A stretch of 35,958 bases of DNA from Chloroflexota bacterium. GTDB lineage: Bacteria > Chloroflexota > UBA11872 > VXOZ01. The position numbers and the translations under genes are program-made. Every line of letters begins with the position of its first letter. The stretch's first letter is position 1. The DNA is taken from the NCBI GenBank assembly GCA_026710945.1, contig JAPOQA010000037.1, positions 1-35,958 on the forward strand, in the 5' to 3' direction. The notes under the pieces were generated by a model. That model worked only from the letters and a program-made list of their open reading frames with translations. It ran no database searches and was not told where the DNA came from. Positions 24,278 to 32,302 of this stretch are shown one piece after another.

Positions 24278-24332
24278 ACCGGCCTACAAACCCTTTGCAG
24301 ACGTATGCCAGCGACCAATTGGGAAAGGATGC

Positions 24333-24611
24333 CTAGCGCGGGGCAGATGCGTGGGCGATTACACGTGGATTTTCTGCAAGCCATTCACGAAGCGCGGCCC
24401 TGACCCCATCTTCCGACAGAGCGCTATCACCAAAGAGCGAGATTAGGTTACACGCTCGTGCCCACAGTCTGGCATCATGGGACTGGCGCGGCGCATCAGC
24501 GAAGTACGCAGTCTTGGATAGTAGCCACGTAGACAACGCCTGTAATGAGAGCGCCTCATCAAGATAGGCTTCTACCCGTTCACCAACTGTCTCAAGTGAA
24601 TTTGCATTCAT
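24333..24611 (-). CDS. small hypothetical protein, all-helical
   Basis: The 92-residue product (YLDEALSLQALSTWLL, then ACNLISLFGDSALSEDGVRAALREWL) has the pattern of short helical proteins that are frequent in Chloroflexota and Actinobacteria, with an N-terminal YL(D/E)G-LSxxxLxxWL segment and a C-terminal S-E-xxLRxxLxxL helix. I know no function for that group. Its ATG (24609-24611) overlaps by two bases the ATG of the divergent gene at 24610. AGAAGG lies very close to the start. Confidence 0.55.
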   Translation of the reverse strand: MNANSLETVGERVEAYLDEALSLQALSTWLLSKTAYFADAPRQSHDARLWARACNLISLFGDSALSEDGVRAALREWLAENPRVIAHASAPR

Positions 24612-24951
24612 GCCTTCTACCCGCCTGGATGAACCCGACCGTTTCGTGTCAAAGGCTGAGATCCGACATCACTTTAATTCTATGCTTTTGTACCAGAAAT
24701 CCGCAACAGGTGAATTGGTCGCGATAGTGCGAGATGAATACCTAGCTCCCAGAGCAGCTCGCCAGCCTGCAGGCACCATTACTCAAATGGTAATTTACTA
24801 CGAAGACCTACAAGGTGAAAACCTTCGTCCGGTTGCGCTCGTCCATCAGTACTTGCAGCCGGATGGGAAAGTCGGCGGTAGTGGCCGACCAGACCCGAAA
24901 TGGCTGCGACTTCCCGACGGCACGATTATTGCGGCAACGGAGTCTCCGTGA
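24610..24951 (+). CDS. conserved-looking hypothetical protein
   Basis: The 113-residue product ends with VALVHQYLQPDGKVGGSGRPDPKWL. This pattern recurs in small uncharacterised proteins that describe a beta-rich domain (IxHQxLRPDGxLGxSGxPDPKxL). It has no signal peptide or membrane helix. The ATG at 24610 lacks a ribosome-binding site. GTG at 24646 is an alternative that would remove the start overlap with the divergent gene at 24611. No function is assigned. Confidence 0.6.
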   Translation: MPSTRLDEPDRFVSKAEIRHHFNSMLLYQKSATGELVAIVRDEYLAPRAARQPAGTITQMVIYYEDLQGENLRPVALVHQYLQPDGKVGGSGRPDPKWLRLPDGTIIAATESP

Positions 24952-25057
24952 AGTGTCCGTTTGACCGCTTAGATTAGTGCCCCCGCCTAAGGGGTATCGT
25001 TCACCTACGCAATGCACCCGCATTCCATGTTTGTGTGTACGGTAGCAAGACCTTCCA

Positions 25058-25807
25058 TTAGTACGTCGCCCGGCCGCCGCTGAGATCGAAAACGGCGCCG
25101 GTGCTGAACGAGCACTCAGCCGACGCCAGCCACGCCACCAACGCCGCCACCTCGCTGATCTCGCCGCTGCGCTTCATGGGAATGCGGGCCAGCAGCATGT
25201 CCATCTGCGCCGCCGTGGTCTGCTCCCAGATGGGCGTACGGACGACGGCGGGCGTGAGGCAGTTTACGCGGATGCCGGTCTCCGCCAGTTCTTTGCCCAG
25301 TGATTTTGTCAGGCCAATAATTGCCGCTTTTGTTGCTGAATAGGGCACCATGTTCGGGTTGCCCTCTTTGCCCGCGATCGACGCCATATTCACGATGCGG
25401 CCGTAGTCGCGGGCGAGCATGTGCGGAATGGCATGCTGGCAGAAAAGATAGGTGCCGCGCAGGTTCACCGCATAGACGCGGTCGAGCTCGCTCACCGGCA
25501 GTTCCCACAGCGGCGCGGTATTGCCGATGATGCCGGTGTTGTTCATGAGCACGTCGATGCGCCCCCAGGCATCCATGGCCTGGGCAATCGCGCGTTCAGC
25601 CGTTGTCTCTTCGGCGGTGTCGCCGCTCATCGCCAGCGCTGCGATGCCTTGCGCCGCCAGCCCCGCCGCGGCACGATCGGCAACCGCTCCGTCAATGTCG
25701 GTGATGAGCACCCGCGCGCCCTCGCTCCCCAGCCGCTCGGCAATGCCCAAGCCAATGCCGCTGCCGGCGCCGGTGACAATGGCTACCTGGTCTTCAAAAC
25801 GCCGCAC
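25058..25807 (-). CDS. short-chain dehydrogenase/reductase (classical SDR)
   Basis: From the GTG at 25807 (AGAAGGG upstream at 8 bases) the product has 249 residues, the usual SDR length. It shows the nucleotide motif TGAGSGIG (12-19), acidic DID at the end of strand 2 (37-39, NAD preference), NNTG in place of NNAG (89-92), N115, S143, Y156 and K160 of the catalytic tetrad, and the PAVVRTPIW loop. It oxidises or reduces an alcohol/ketone; the substrate is unknown. The frame extends to 25939 but that part lacks family sequence. It is transcribed alone on the minus strand. Confidence 0.88.
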   Translation of the reverse strand: MRRFEDQVAIVTGAGSGIGLGIAERLGSEGARVLITDIDGAVADRAAAGLAAQGIAALAMSGDTAEETTAERAIAQAMDAWGRIDVLMNNTGIIGNTAPLWELPVSELDRVYAVNLRGTYLFCQHAIPHMLARDYGRIVNMASIAGKEGNPNMVPYSATKAAIIGLTKSLGKELAETGIRVNCLTPAVVRTPIWEQTTAAQMDMLLARIPMKRSGEISEVAALVAWLASAECSFSTGAVFDLSGGRATY

Positions 25808-26198
25808 GAAGTACACCCTTCTCTTGTGAGCTCTTGCTTGCTCCGCTTTCAACGTCGTCTGATCCACGGCATGTCTTGCGGCCCGCCTTCCGTCCCCTAT
25901 TGTAGCGAAGGCGGGCGTACGCTTCCCACATTTACCCATGAATCCGACTCAGAGGCATGGCTGGCCAACGGGGTATCGTCTTGCTTAGAGGGCGGCATCT
26001 CCAAGACTCCACAGACCGAGAAGTCCGTTCGTGCTGCGTGCTGCGCGAAGCCCTTGCCTGTCCTGAACCCGGCGCAGGGTCGCAGCGATGACGGTCGCAG
26101 ATTTGTGCGTGTCGTGATCGGACCCAGCTTGGCGTGGCGCCGAGTTCATGTCTGACACTTGTCACGTGAATCGACGAAAAGGGTCAGCACGCCGGCGG

Positions 26199-26220
26199 AC
26201 GCAGGTTGCAAACCTGCGCC
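26199..26220. repeat. dispersed palindrome, AGGTTGCAAACCT form
   Basis: ACGCAGGTTGCAAACCTGCGCC, the reverse orientation of the copies at 1409 and 34446. Confidence 0.65.
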
Positions 26221-26281
26221 ACCGGAAGGGCCGGACTCGGCGAGGGGCACGACACGTCGTGCCTCTACCCATTGGTCATTG

Positions 26282-26509
26282 CTGTAAGTGTTGAGTAATT
26301 CGTTGACAGAATTCTCTCCCAAATTGGCAGTGTTGACAGATCATGTCATTCCGAACGGAGCGCAGCGAAGAGAGGAATCTAAGATGTTGAGCCTATTGGG
26401 CGACACGTTGCATGGGCCCTAGATTCCTCGCTCCGCTCGGAATGACATGATCTGTCAACGCTGCCAATTTGGGAGAGAATTCTGTCAACGAATTACTCAA
26501 CACTTACAG
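26282..26509. mobile_element. 228-bp near-perfect inverted repeat (foldback/MITE-like)
   Basis: The outer 49 bases (26282-26330 and 26461-26509) are exact complements, beginning CTGTAAGTGTTGAGTAATTC. The next 32 bases pair with only two mismatches, through GTTGACAGATCATGTCATTCC. The centre holds an unpaired loop around 26375-26420 and a 10-base asymmetry (GCGCAGCGAAGAGAGGAATCT against GCGAGGAATCT). Pairing resumes outside for GTCATT/AATGAC. There is no coding capacity. The size and exact ends suggest a non-autonomous transposable element nested around a GTCATTCCGAGCGGAGCGAGG repeat; no target duplication is evident. Confidence 0.75.
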
Positions 26510-26676
26510 GAATGACAGGTACCTCAGCGCAACAAACTAGATAATCCTAAATCTACTAATACCAAGATGCGCACCGGTTGAACACGCGGTACCATAATTG
26601 CTGGACGCGAGAGAAGATCATCGCCTGCCGAAGAGCAGAGAACGACATGTCTAACGTCGCTTGAGGAGATTCATTC

Positions 26677-27711
26677 ATGCGCGCTGTACGCTTTCACTCG
26701 TTCGGAGGGCCTGAAACACTGCAACTCGATGCCGTGCCGGTGCAAGAGCCCGGTGCCGATGAGGTCATGGTAAAGATTCACGCTTCAGGCGTGAACCATC
26801 TCGATATCTGGCTTCGCATCGGCGCGCGGCCGGGCATAGAGCCGCCGCACACGCCCGGCTCCGAAATTGCCGGCGAGATCGTGCAAATTGGTGACGCCGT
26901 GCGCAGCGTCGCCGTTGGCCAACGGGTTGCTGTTTCACCGTGGGCCTTCTGCGGCGTGTGTGAGTTCTGCTTGCGGGGCGAAGAGAGCATCTGCGCCAAC
27001 GGCAACATTGTCGGCACGGCCCCAAACCAGGGCGGCTATGCGGAGTACGTAACGGTGCCGGCATCGATAGCCGTTCCGATTCCAGATTCTCTTTCCTACA
27101 ATGCCGCCGCGGCCCTCACCCTGGCCGCCATCACCTCCTGGCATATGCTCTACCGGCGCACACGTGTCCAGCCGGGCGAGTGGGTGCTCGTGCAAGCGGC
27201 CGGGAGCGGCGTTGGCGTGTACGCCGTGCAGATTGCGCGCTTCCTCGGCGCGCGGATCATTGCCACCGCCGGCAGCAAGGAAAAGCTCGACCGCGCACGG
27301 GCTTTGGGCGCAGAGGCGACGATCAACTACAGCGAAATGGTTGTCGCAGATGAAGTGAAGCGCATCACGAACGGACGAGGCGTCGATGTGGTCTTTGAGC
27401 ACGTAGGCGAAGCAACCTGGGAGCAGAGCATCCGCTCGCTGGCGCGCAACGGGCGGCTTGTCACGTGCGGCGCGACGACGGGACGCGGCGGCACGGTGGA
27501 CATCGGCCATCTCTACACGCGCCAGCTTAGTTTGCTCGGCAGCATGGGCGGCAACCGCCTTGACCTGCAGCAGGTTCTCTCGCTCGCCGACCGCGGCATC
27601 CTGAACCCGGTGCTCGATACCGTATTCCCGCTGGAGGAGGCGAGAAAGGCGCACGAACGCATGGCCGCCCGCGCGCAATTCGGCAAGATGCTGCTGCATC
27701 CAACGGAATAG
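26677..27711 (+). CDS. zinc-binding medium-chain alcohol dehydrogenase/quinone reductase
   Basis: A 344-residue MDR protein. The N-terminal GroES-like domain has NHLDIWLRIG (40-49) and HTPGSEIAGE, four structural-zinc cysteines at 92, 95, 98 and 106 (CGVCEFCLRGEESIC), and the Rossmann motif AAGSGVGVYAVQ. The catalytic-zinc cysteine of classical ADHs is replaced by the NHLD segment, as in the ADH-like quinone-reductase branch, so the exact reaction is uncertain. GAGGAG stands 9 bases before the ATG. The gene is monocistronic. Confidence 0.85.
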   Translation: MRAVRFHSFGGPETLQLDAVPVQEPGADEVMVKIHASGVNHLDIWLRIGARPGIEPPHTPGSEIAGEIVQIGDAVRSVAVGQRVAVSPWAFCGVCEFCLRGEESICANGNIVGTAPNQGGYAEYVTVPASIAVPIPDSLSYNAAAALTLAAITSWHMLYRRTRVQPGEWVLVQAAGSGVGVYAVQIARFLGARIIATAGSKEKLDRARALGAEATINYSEMVVADEVKRITNGRGVDVVFEHVGEATWEQSIRSLARNGRLVTCGATTGRGGTVDIGHLYTRQLSLLGSMGGNRLDLQQVLSLADRGILNPVLDTVFPLEEARKAHERMAARAQFGKMLLHPTE

Positions 27712-27913
27712 GCTAAATGCGGATCAATGGTCCGACAAGCCGCGTCGGCGCAGCCAAGTCATGGGACTGAAGGGTGCGGCGCAGATGCGAGGTTTACAGG
27801 CTGTGGTCAACCCCTGGACGCCTTATCGCCGCTTAGAAAGAGTAGATGGATTCCGGCTTACGTGGGAATGGCGACACGCGGCAAGTGCGGCCTAGCCTGC
27901 GTCAATCGGTGCG

Positions 27914-28852
27914 CTAGTCTAAATCCCACATCGAAAGGTAGCGCTCGCCGGCATCCGGGATGATTGTCACCACGGTCTTGTCCGGCCCCAACTCTTGGCC
28001 GACTGCAAGGGCGGCGACCACGGCGCCACCGGCGGAAATGCCGGCCAGGATGCCTTCCTCTTTGGCAAGCCGCTCAGCCATGGCAATTGCCGCCTCATCT
28101 TCCACTGTCAGCACCTCGGCAAGCACGCTGCGGTCCAAGATGCCCGGTACAAAACCAGCCCCCGTCCCTTGAATGCGCGTGATTCCCGGTCGACCACCGG
28201 ATAACACGGCTGACTTTGCGGGCTCAACGGCAATCACACGCACGTGCGGCGCTTCGTCGCGCATCACTTGGCCGATGCCGGTGATGGTTCCGCCGGTGCC
28301 CACCATGGCCACCACGGCATCCAGCTTACCTCCGGTGTCGTGAAGGATTTCGCGCGCCGTGGTCTCGCGGTGAACGGTGGGATTAGCCGGATTCATGAAC
28401 TGCTGCGGCATGTAGTAGCCGTGTTCACGCACGAGTTCCTGAGCGGCGTACACCGCTCCGGACATGCCCTCGATGGCGGGCGTGAGGACGAGTTCAGCGC
28501 CCAGCAACGCGAGGAGCTTGCGCCGCTCCACGCTCATGTCTTCCGGCATGGTGAGCAAGAGCCGGTAGCCGCGCACGGCGCAAACGATCGCGAGGCCGAT
28601 GCCCGTGTTGCCGCTGGTCGGCTCCACCCCCGTGTCTCCCGGCTTGAGCTTGCCCTCCCGCTCAGCCGCCTCGATCATGGCCAGCCCGATGCGGTCCTTC
28701 ACACTGCCGCCTGGGTTTCTCGATTCGATCTTAACGAGCACTGTTGCCGATTCAGGCCCCGGCAGACGATTAAGACGCACCAGCGGCGTGCGCCCGATTA
28801 GTTGAAGCACGTCGTCGTAGATCATGGGCGGCAATGGGGAAGAATCAGACAT
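27914..28852 (-). CDS. cysK: cysteine synthase (O-acetylserine sulfhydrylase)
   Basis: The 312-residue fold-type II PLP enzyme condenses O-acetylserine and sulfide to cysteine. It shows RTPLVRLNRL, the PLP lysine K52 in NPGGSVKDRI, the asparagine loop TSGNTGIGLA (79-87), GTGGTITG (phosphate-binding glycine loop) and the C-terminal GISAGGAV. The length matches CysK; CysM and cystathionine beta-synthase-type enzymes are similar. AAGGAA lies about 6 bases before the ATG. It lies 72 bp downstream of the LCP gene on the same strand and could be co-transcribed with it. Confidence 0.9.
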   Translation of the reverse strand: MSDSSPLPPMIYDDVLQLIGRTPLVRLNRLPGPESATVLVKIESRNPGGSVKDRIGLAMIEAAEREGKLKPGDTGVEPTSGNTGIGLAIVCAVRGYRLLLTMPEDMSVERRKLLALLGAELVLTPAIEGMSGAVYAAQELVREHGYYMPQQFMNPANPTVHRETTAREILHDTGGKLDAVVAMVGTGGTITGIGQVMRDEAPHVRVIAVEPAKSAVLSGGRPGITRIQGTGAGFVPGILDRSVLAEVLTVEDEAAIAMAERLAKEEGILAGISAGGAVVAALAVGQELGPDKTVVTIIPDAGERYLSMWDLD

Positions 28853-28924
28853 CTTTATTCCTTAATTGGCTGGTCTGTGAAACTCGGCATTAACGCACCG
28901 GGAAATCTTTGCAATGAGACCCGT

Positions 28925-30025
28925 CTAGGGTTCCACGTCAGCCTGCTGCACAGTGGCTTCCTGGCCTTCAAGCGGCTGGAGCTGACCCATGGCGGCGATG
29001 CTATGCTCCATCATACCGCGCACGGCAGGGAGGTTCGGCCTGAGCACCTCTGCGCCCGAAGGGAGGGTAACGTCCTGTACCAGGTTTCCCTCATAATCGA
29101 TGACCCGGCTATACACGCGTTCGCGCGGGATCTCGGCGCCAAGCCTCGCCAAGTCCAAAACGCGTTGAGGCGATGTGAATACAGGAAAATTCGTGTCGAT
29201 GATGCCAGCAAAGTCATCGAGAAGAAAGGGCACTTTCACGAGGTTTTGAAAGGTAAGTAACTGCGACTTGAGCGCCACTAAGACCTGTTGTTGCCGATCG
29301 ATACGGCCGAAGTCACCCCGCGGATCGTCAAAGCGCGTACGCACGTAGCGGAGCAACGTTTCGCCACCCATGTAGTGCACCCCACTCTTGATGACAAAGG
29401 GATCGAAACCGGTATCGTCGGCATTCGGGAAGCGATAGTCATTTATGTCGTACTTGACGTCAATTTCAATCCCGCCTAACTGATCTATGATGCGGCGAAA
29501 GCCATCAAAGTCGATAGTAATGTAAAAGTCTATTGGGACGCCCAGGAGAGTCTCCGCCGATGCCATGACAAGCTCTGCGCCGCCGATACTGAAGAGCTCG
29601 TTGATGCGTCGACTTTCATACCCCGGCACCAGCGCCATCACGTCGCGGGGGATAGAGACAAGCATCGCGGCTTTCTTGACGGGGTCAACCGTAACCACTA
29701 TGATCGTGTCCGCCCGGCCCACGTCATTTGCCCGCGTGTCTACGCCGATAACGACGACACTAAAGGGTTCTGTCTCAGACCAGTCCGTCAGTGGAAGCTC
29801 TTCAGCCGTAGGCGTATCCTCAAGGATCTTATCCTTAAGAGCAGAGCTCTCCCCGGCTTTAGTTCCGGCTGATTCCGATGTGCCTGCTGTCGAGCCACCG
29901 TCCCGACTAAATAACCACGCGGTACCCCCAAGAAGTGCGAACAGGAGAAGTAAAGTCAGCCCCAGACCGAGGGAAACGCGCCGCCATCGCACCCGCCGCG
30001 GAGAATAGCGGATTCGCCTTTGCAT
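28925..30025 (-). CDS. LytR-CpsA-Psr (LCP) family cell-wall ligase
   Basis: A 366-residue type II membrane protein: a basic N-terminus, one helix at about 18-39, a low-complexity extracellular linker and an LCP domain from about 85. The domain has VVVIGVDTR, RADTIIVVTVDP, the SIPRDVMALVPG segment with its pyrophosphate-binding arginine, RINELFSIGG, and RYVRTRFDDPRGDFGRIDRQQ. LCP enzymes transfer undecaprenyl-linked glycopolymers to peptidoglycan or proteins outside the membrane. The ATG at 30025 has GAGGCGG upstream; a TTG at 30037 is the alternative. In Chloroflexota, which often lack a thick wall, the acceptor is unclear. Confidence 0.9.
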   Translation of the reverse strand: MQRRIRYSPRRVRWRRVSLGLGLTLLLLFALLGGTAWLFSRDGGSTAGTSESAGTKAGESSALKDKILEDTPTAEELPLTDWSETEPFSVVVIGVDTRANDVGRADTIIVVTVDPVKKAAMLVSIPRDVMALVPGYESRRINELFSIGGAELVMASAETLLGVPIDFYITIDFDGFRRIIDQLGGIEIDVKYDINDYRFPNADDTGFDPFVIKSGVHYMGGETLLRYVRTRFDDPRGDFGRIDRQQQVLVALKSQLLTFQNLVKVPFLLDDFAGIIDTNFPVFTSPQRVLDLARLGAEIPRERVYSRVIDYEGNLVQDVTLPSGAEVLRPNLPAVRGMMEHSIAAMGQLQPLEGQEATVQQADVEP

Positions 30026-30432
30026 AGACCGCCTCAATTACGTTCGTTTTCAACCGGGCCGGTCATAGGCAAAGCGTGAGAAGAGATATGCCAACCCGTT
30101 TCATTATGCCACTCAGCTTTCGCGGGGACAATCTCGAAAGCACTTCAGAATCCCTTTGGCGAATACCGCGAGAGTGAACAGCCAATTACCCGCCGGGTGC
30201 ATGGTATGCCTCCCGGACAAACCAATTAACCGCCAGATCATCCGTGCCTCATAGGGGTGCAGAGCCAGCAAGCACGTCGTCCCGAATTGTGATTGGATTA
30301 CAGAAAGTATGGAGCGTTGGCGAGACTCTTAATCGTTCGCCACCACTTGCTGAACACAGCGTCAAACTCAGTTCACCATCTTGTGTTAAGCTAGTACAGA
30401 CCACGGGCACCGACAGCGAAAGGTGAATTGTC
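30026..30432. other. divergent intergenic region
   Basis: A 407-bp spacer between LCP (minus) and the Gfo/Idh operon (plus). It must contain both promoters, but no consensus element stands out. No repeat family of this window occurs in it. Open frames near 30249-30494 are shadows. Confidence 0.45.
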
Positions 30433-31257
30433 GTGCAAGATCTTCCCTGGGTCGCGCTGGTAGGCCCATTCCCAAAGGAACTCCGCCCCAGCACACGCTG
30501 GCGCGACCGCTACCAGCGTGTACCCCGCACGATTCAAGCCTGTGAGCTGGCAGATGCACTCGCAGATCCGACGCTCGACAGCGTCTTGCTGTACTGGAAT
30601 CTGCCTGATCGTCTCACCCTTGCTGAGCGGGTGCTGGCAACGGACCGGCCTTTATGTCTCCCTGGGCCGCTGACGCCGGTCGAACTACAGCTACTTCAGA
30701 GTTCTTCGTCCTCACCATTCCTTGGCGCTGCGAGCCTGACCCTGCCTGCCGTGCGCGCGATGAAACTGGCCCTCGACCCGGAGAATACGGGCCCGACGCG
30801 CTACGTTGCCGTCAGAAGACTTACGCAGCCCGCTCCCACGGCACCGCACTTCGCGCCGTTAACGATTGCCCTCGTTACTGCAGCCTGTTTAGTAGACGAC
30901 ACGCCGGACTGGGTGTTTGCCAATCGCGCTGAATACAACGGCACCATCACTATCATCGTCAATCTGCACTTCCCGTCTGCCGAAGTGATGGCGACTTGGG
31001 TGCAAGTTCCGGACGGTCCGGTGCACGACGATTGGATGGTGTACGGCACGAAAGGCATGCTGCACCAGCGTGACGAGGCGGCCGACCACACGCTCGCCGC
31101 CCATCTCTTGGACCACTGGCTCAGCGTGCGCAGCGGGCGTGACGAACCGCTCATGTGCGCAGAGCAGGCTCTCATTGCCGCGTGCCTCGCCCAAGCCATT
31201 GACCTCTCGCTCCAAGAACGACGTCGCGTGGCGTTGCGGGAGGTGGCACATGGCTGA
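30433..31257 (+). CDS. degenerate Gfo/Idh/MocA-like protein
   Basis: The 274-residue product begins at GTG with AAAGGTG eight bases upstream. Its layout follows the Gfo/Idh/MocA fold: DSVLLYWNLPDRLTLAERVLATDRPLCLPGPLTPVEL (49-85) occupies the place of the VDAVxVxxPxxxHxxxAxxALxAGKHVxxEKPL segment. The C-terminal part has TITIIVNLHFPSAEV and WMVYGTKGML, like the antiparallel-sheet domain. However, the N-terminal GxGxxG is absent and EKP is replaced by LPG, so dinucleotide binding and catalysis are unlikely. It overlaps by 8 nt with an intact Gfo/Idh gene, which suggests a regulatory or structural partner. Confidence 0.65.
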   Translation: MQDLPWVALVGPFPKELRPSTRWRDRYQRVPRTIQACELADALADPTLDSVLLYWNLPDRLTLAERVLATDRPLCLPGPLTPVELQLLQSSSSSPFLGAASLTLPAVRAMKLALDPENTGPTRYVAVRRLTQPAPTAPHFAPLTIALVTAACLVDDTPDWVFANRAEYNGTITIIVNLHFPSAEVMATWVQVPDGPVHDDWMVYGTKGMLHQRDEAADHTLAAHLLDHWLSVRSGRDEPLMCAEQALIAACLAQAIDLSLQERRRVALREVAHG

Positions 31258-32302
31258 CAAACTACGCGTCGGTCTGGTAAGCGGCGTGCGCCATCAGGAC
31301 GACTATGCCAGGGTCTTCGCGCAGCATCCAAGCGTAACGCTGGTCGGTATGGGGGACGATGCCGATCTACCGGCAGAATACCACGACCTGAACCGCGCCA
31401 TCGCGGACGAACACGGCTTGGCATACACGACCGACCTCGACGCCTTCCTCGCTCGTGACGACGTGGATGCCGTGTGCGTCGCGCCGGAATACGCCCGGCA
31501 CACACCGCTCGCGCTCCGCGCGCTCGCGGCCGAAAAACACGTGCTGGTGGATAAGCCCATCGGCATCACTCTAGACCAGTGCGACGCGCTCATCGCGGCG
31601 GCGCGCACAACCACGCGCACGTTTGCCTGGATTGCCCGCATCGGCCACCCCTCGCTGCAACGAGCGCGTGACGCCGTGGCGGCGGGAGACATTGGGACCA
31701 TCGTTAACATCAACGCCCACTTCCTCGCCACGTACGGCAACGGCGAGAAATGGGACGAGGAAGAGCGGGCCTTCTTCGATCCGGTGGTCAACGGCGGCGG
31801 CGAACTCCTGAATTTCGGCCTCTATCCCCTCTCGGCCATCCTGAACGTGACGGGCCTGGCCCCAACCGCGGTCCACTGCGTCAAGGGCGCGTACTACAAC
31901 CGCCCCCATCGCGAGCTCGATATCGAGGACATGGCGCTGCTCAACCTGGAAATGGAGAATGGGATTCTCGCCTCAGTCTGCGTGGGGCGGGCGCACGTGC
32001 CGGGGAATCTGCACCACAGCGATATCTGGCTGGAGGTAACCGGCACGCACGGTACCCTGGTCGCTGAAGAGTTGGAACAAGACGCCGTGCTCTTCGGCGC
32101 AACGCCAGGCTACGTCGAGCGCCGCTACCGAATGCCCGAGGGTTCGCAAGCGCACTTTGGCGCCGTGATCGACAACTTCGTCTGGGCCGTCCAAACCGGC
32201 GGCCAACCCTTCCTCGGCGCCGACGAGGCGGAAAAGGTGATGCACACCGTATTCGCTGCGTACGCGTCCTCAGAGACTGGCCAAGTGGTGACCGTTGAAT
32301 AG
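31250..32302 (+). CDS. Gfo/Idh/MocA family oxidoreductase
   Basis: The 350-residue protein has an N-terminal Rossmann-like domain (LRVGLVSGVRHQDD, with GxxxGxRH instead of the classical GxGxxG) and VDAVCVAPEYARHTPLALRALAAEKHVLVDKPIG (72-105) with DKP as the lysine motif. The C-terminal alpha/beta domain has GGGELLNFGLYPLSAIL in place of the GGGxLxDxGxH motif. These enzymes oxidise or reduce sugar or cyclitol substrates with NAD(P). GGGAGG stands six bases before the ATG. It is the second gene of an operon with 8-nt overlaps on both sides. Substrate unknown. Confidence 0.87.
   Translation: MADKLRVGLVSGVRHQDDYARVFAQHPSVTLVGMGDDADLPAEYHDLNRAIADEHGLAYTTDLDAFLARDDVDAVCVAPEYARHTPLALRALAAEKHVLVDKPIGITLDQCDALIAAARTTTRTFAWIARIGHPSLQRARDAVAAGDIGTIVNINAHFLATYGNGEKWDEEERAFFDPVVNGGGELLNFGLYPLSAILNVTGLAPTAVHCVKGAYYNRPHRELDIEDMALLNLEMENGILASVCVGRAHVPGNLHHSDIWLEVTGTHGTLVAEELEQDAVLFGATPGYVERRYRMPEGSQAHFGAVIDNFVWAVQTGGQPFLGADEAEKVMHTVFAAYASSETGQVVTVE

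Larger units (their letters stand above)
25808..26676. other. divergent intergenic region with foldback element
   Basis: The spacer between the SDR (minus) and alcohol dehydrogenase (plus) genes. It contains the inverse AGGTTTGCAACCT repeat (26199-26220) and the 228-bp foldback element (26282-26509). Open frames to 26165 in this stretch show no family-like sequence. Confidence 0.6.

Noticed and set aside
26282-26509. Foldback element as a transcription terminator
   Set aside because: Arms of roughly 80-110 bp and exact ends are far beyond a terminator, there is no T-run, and the flanking genes are divergent so no transcript should end there.
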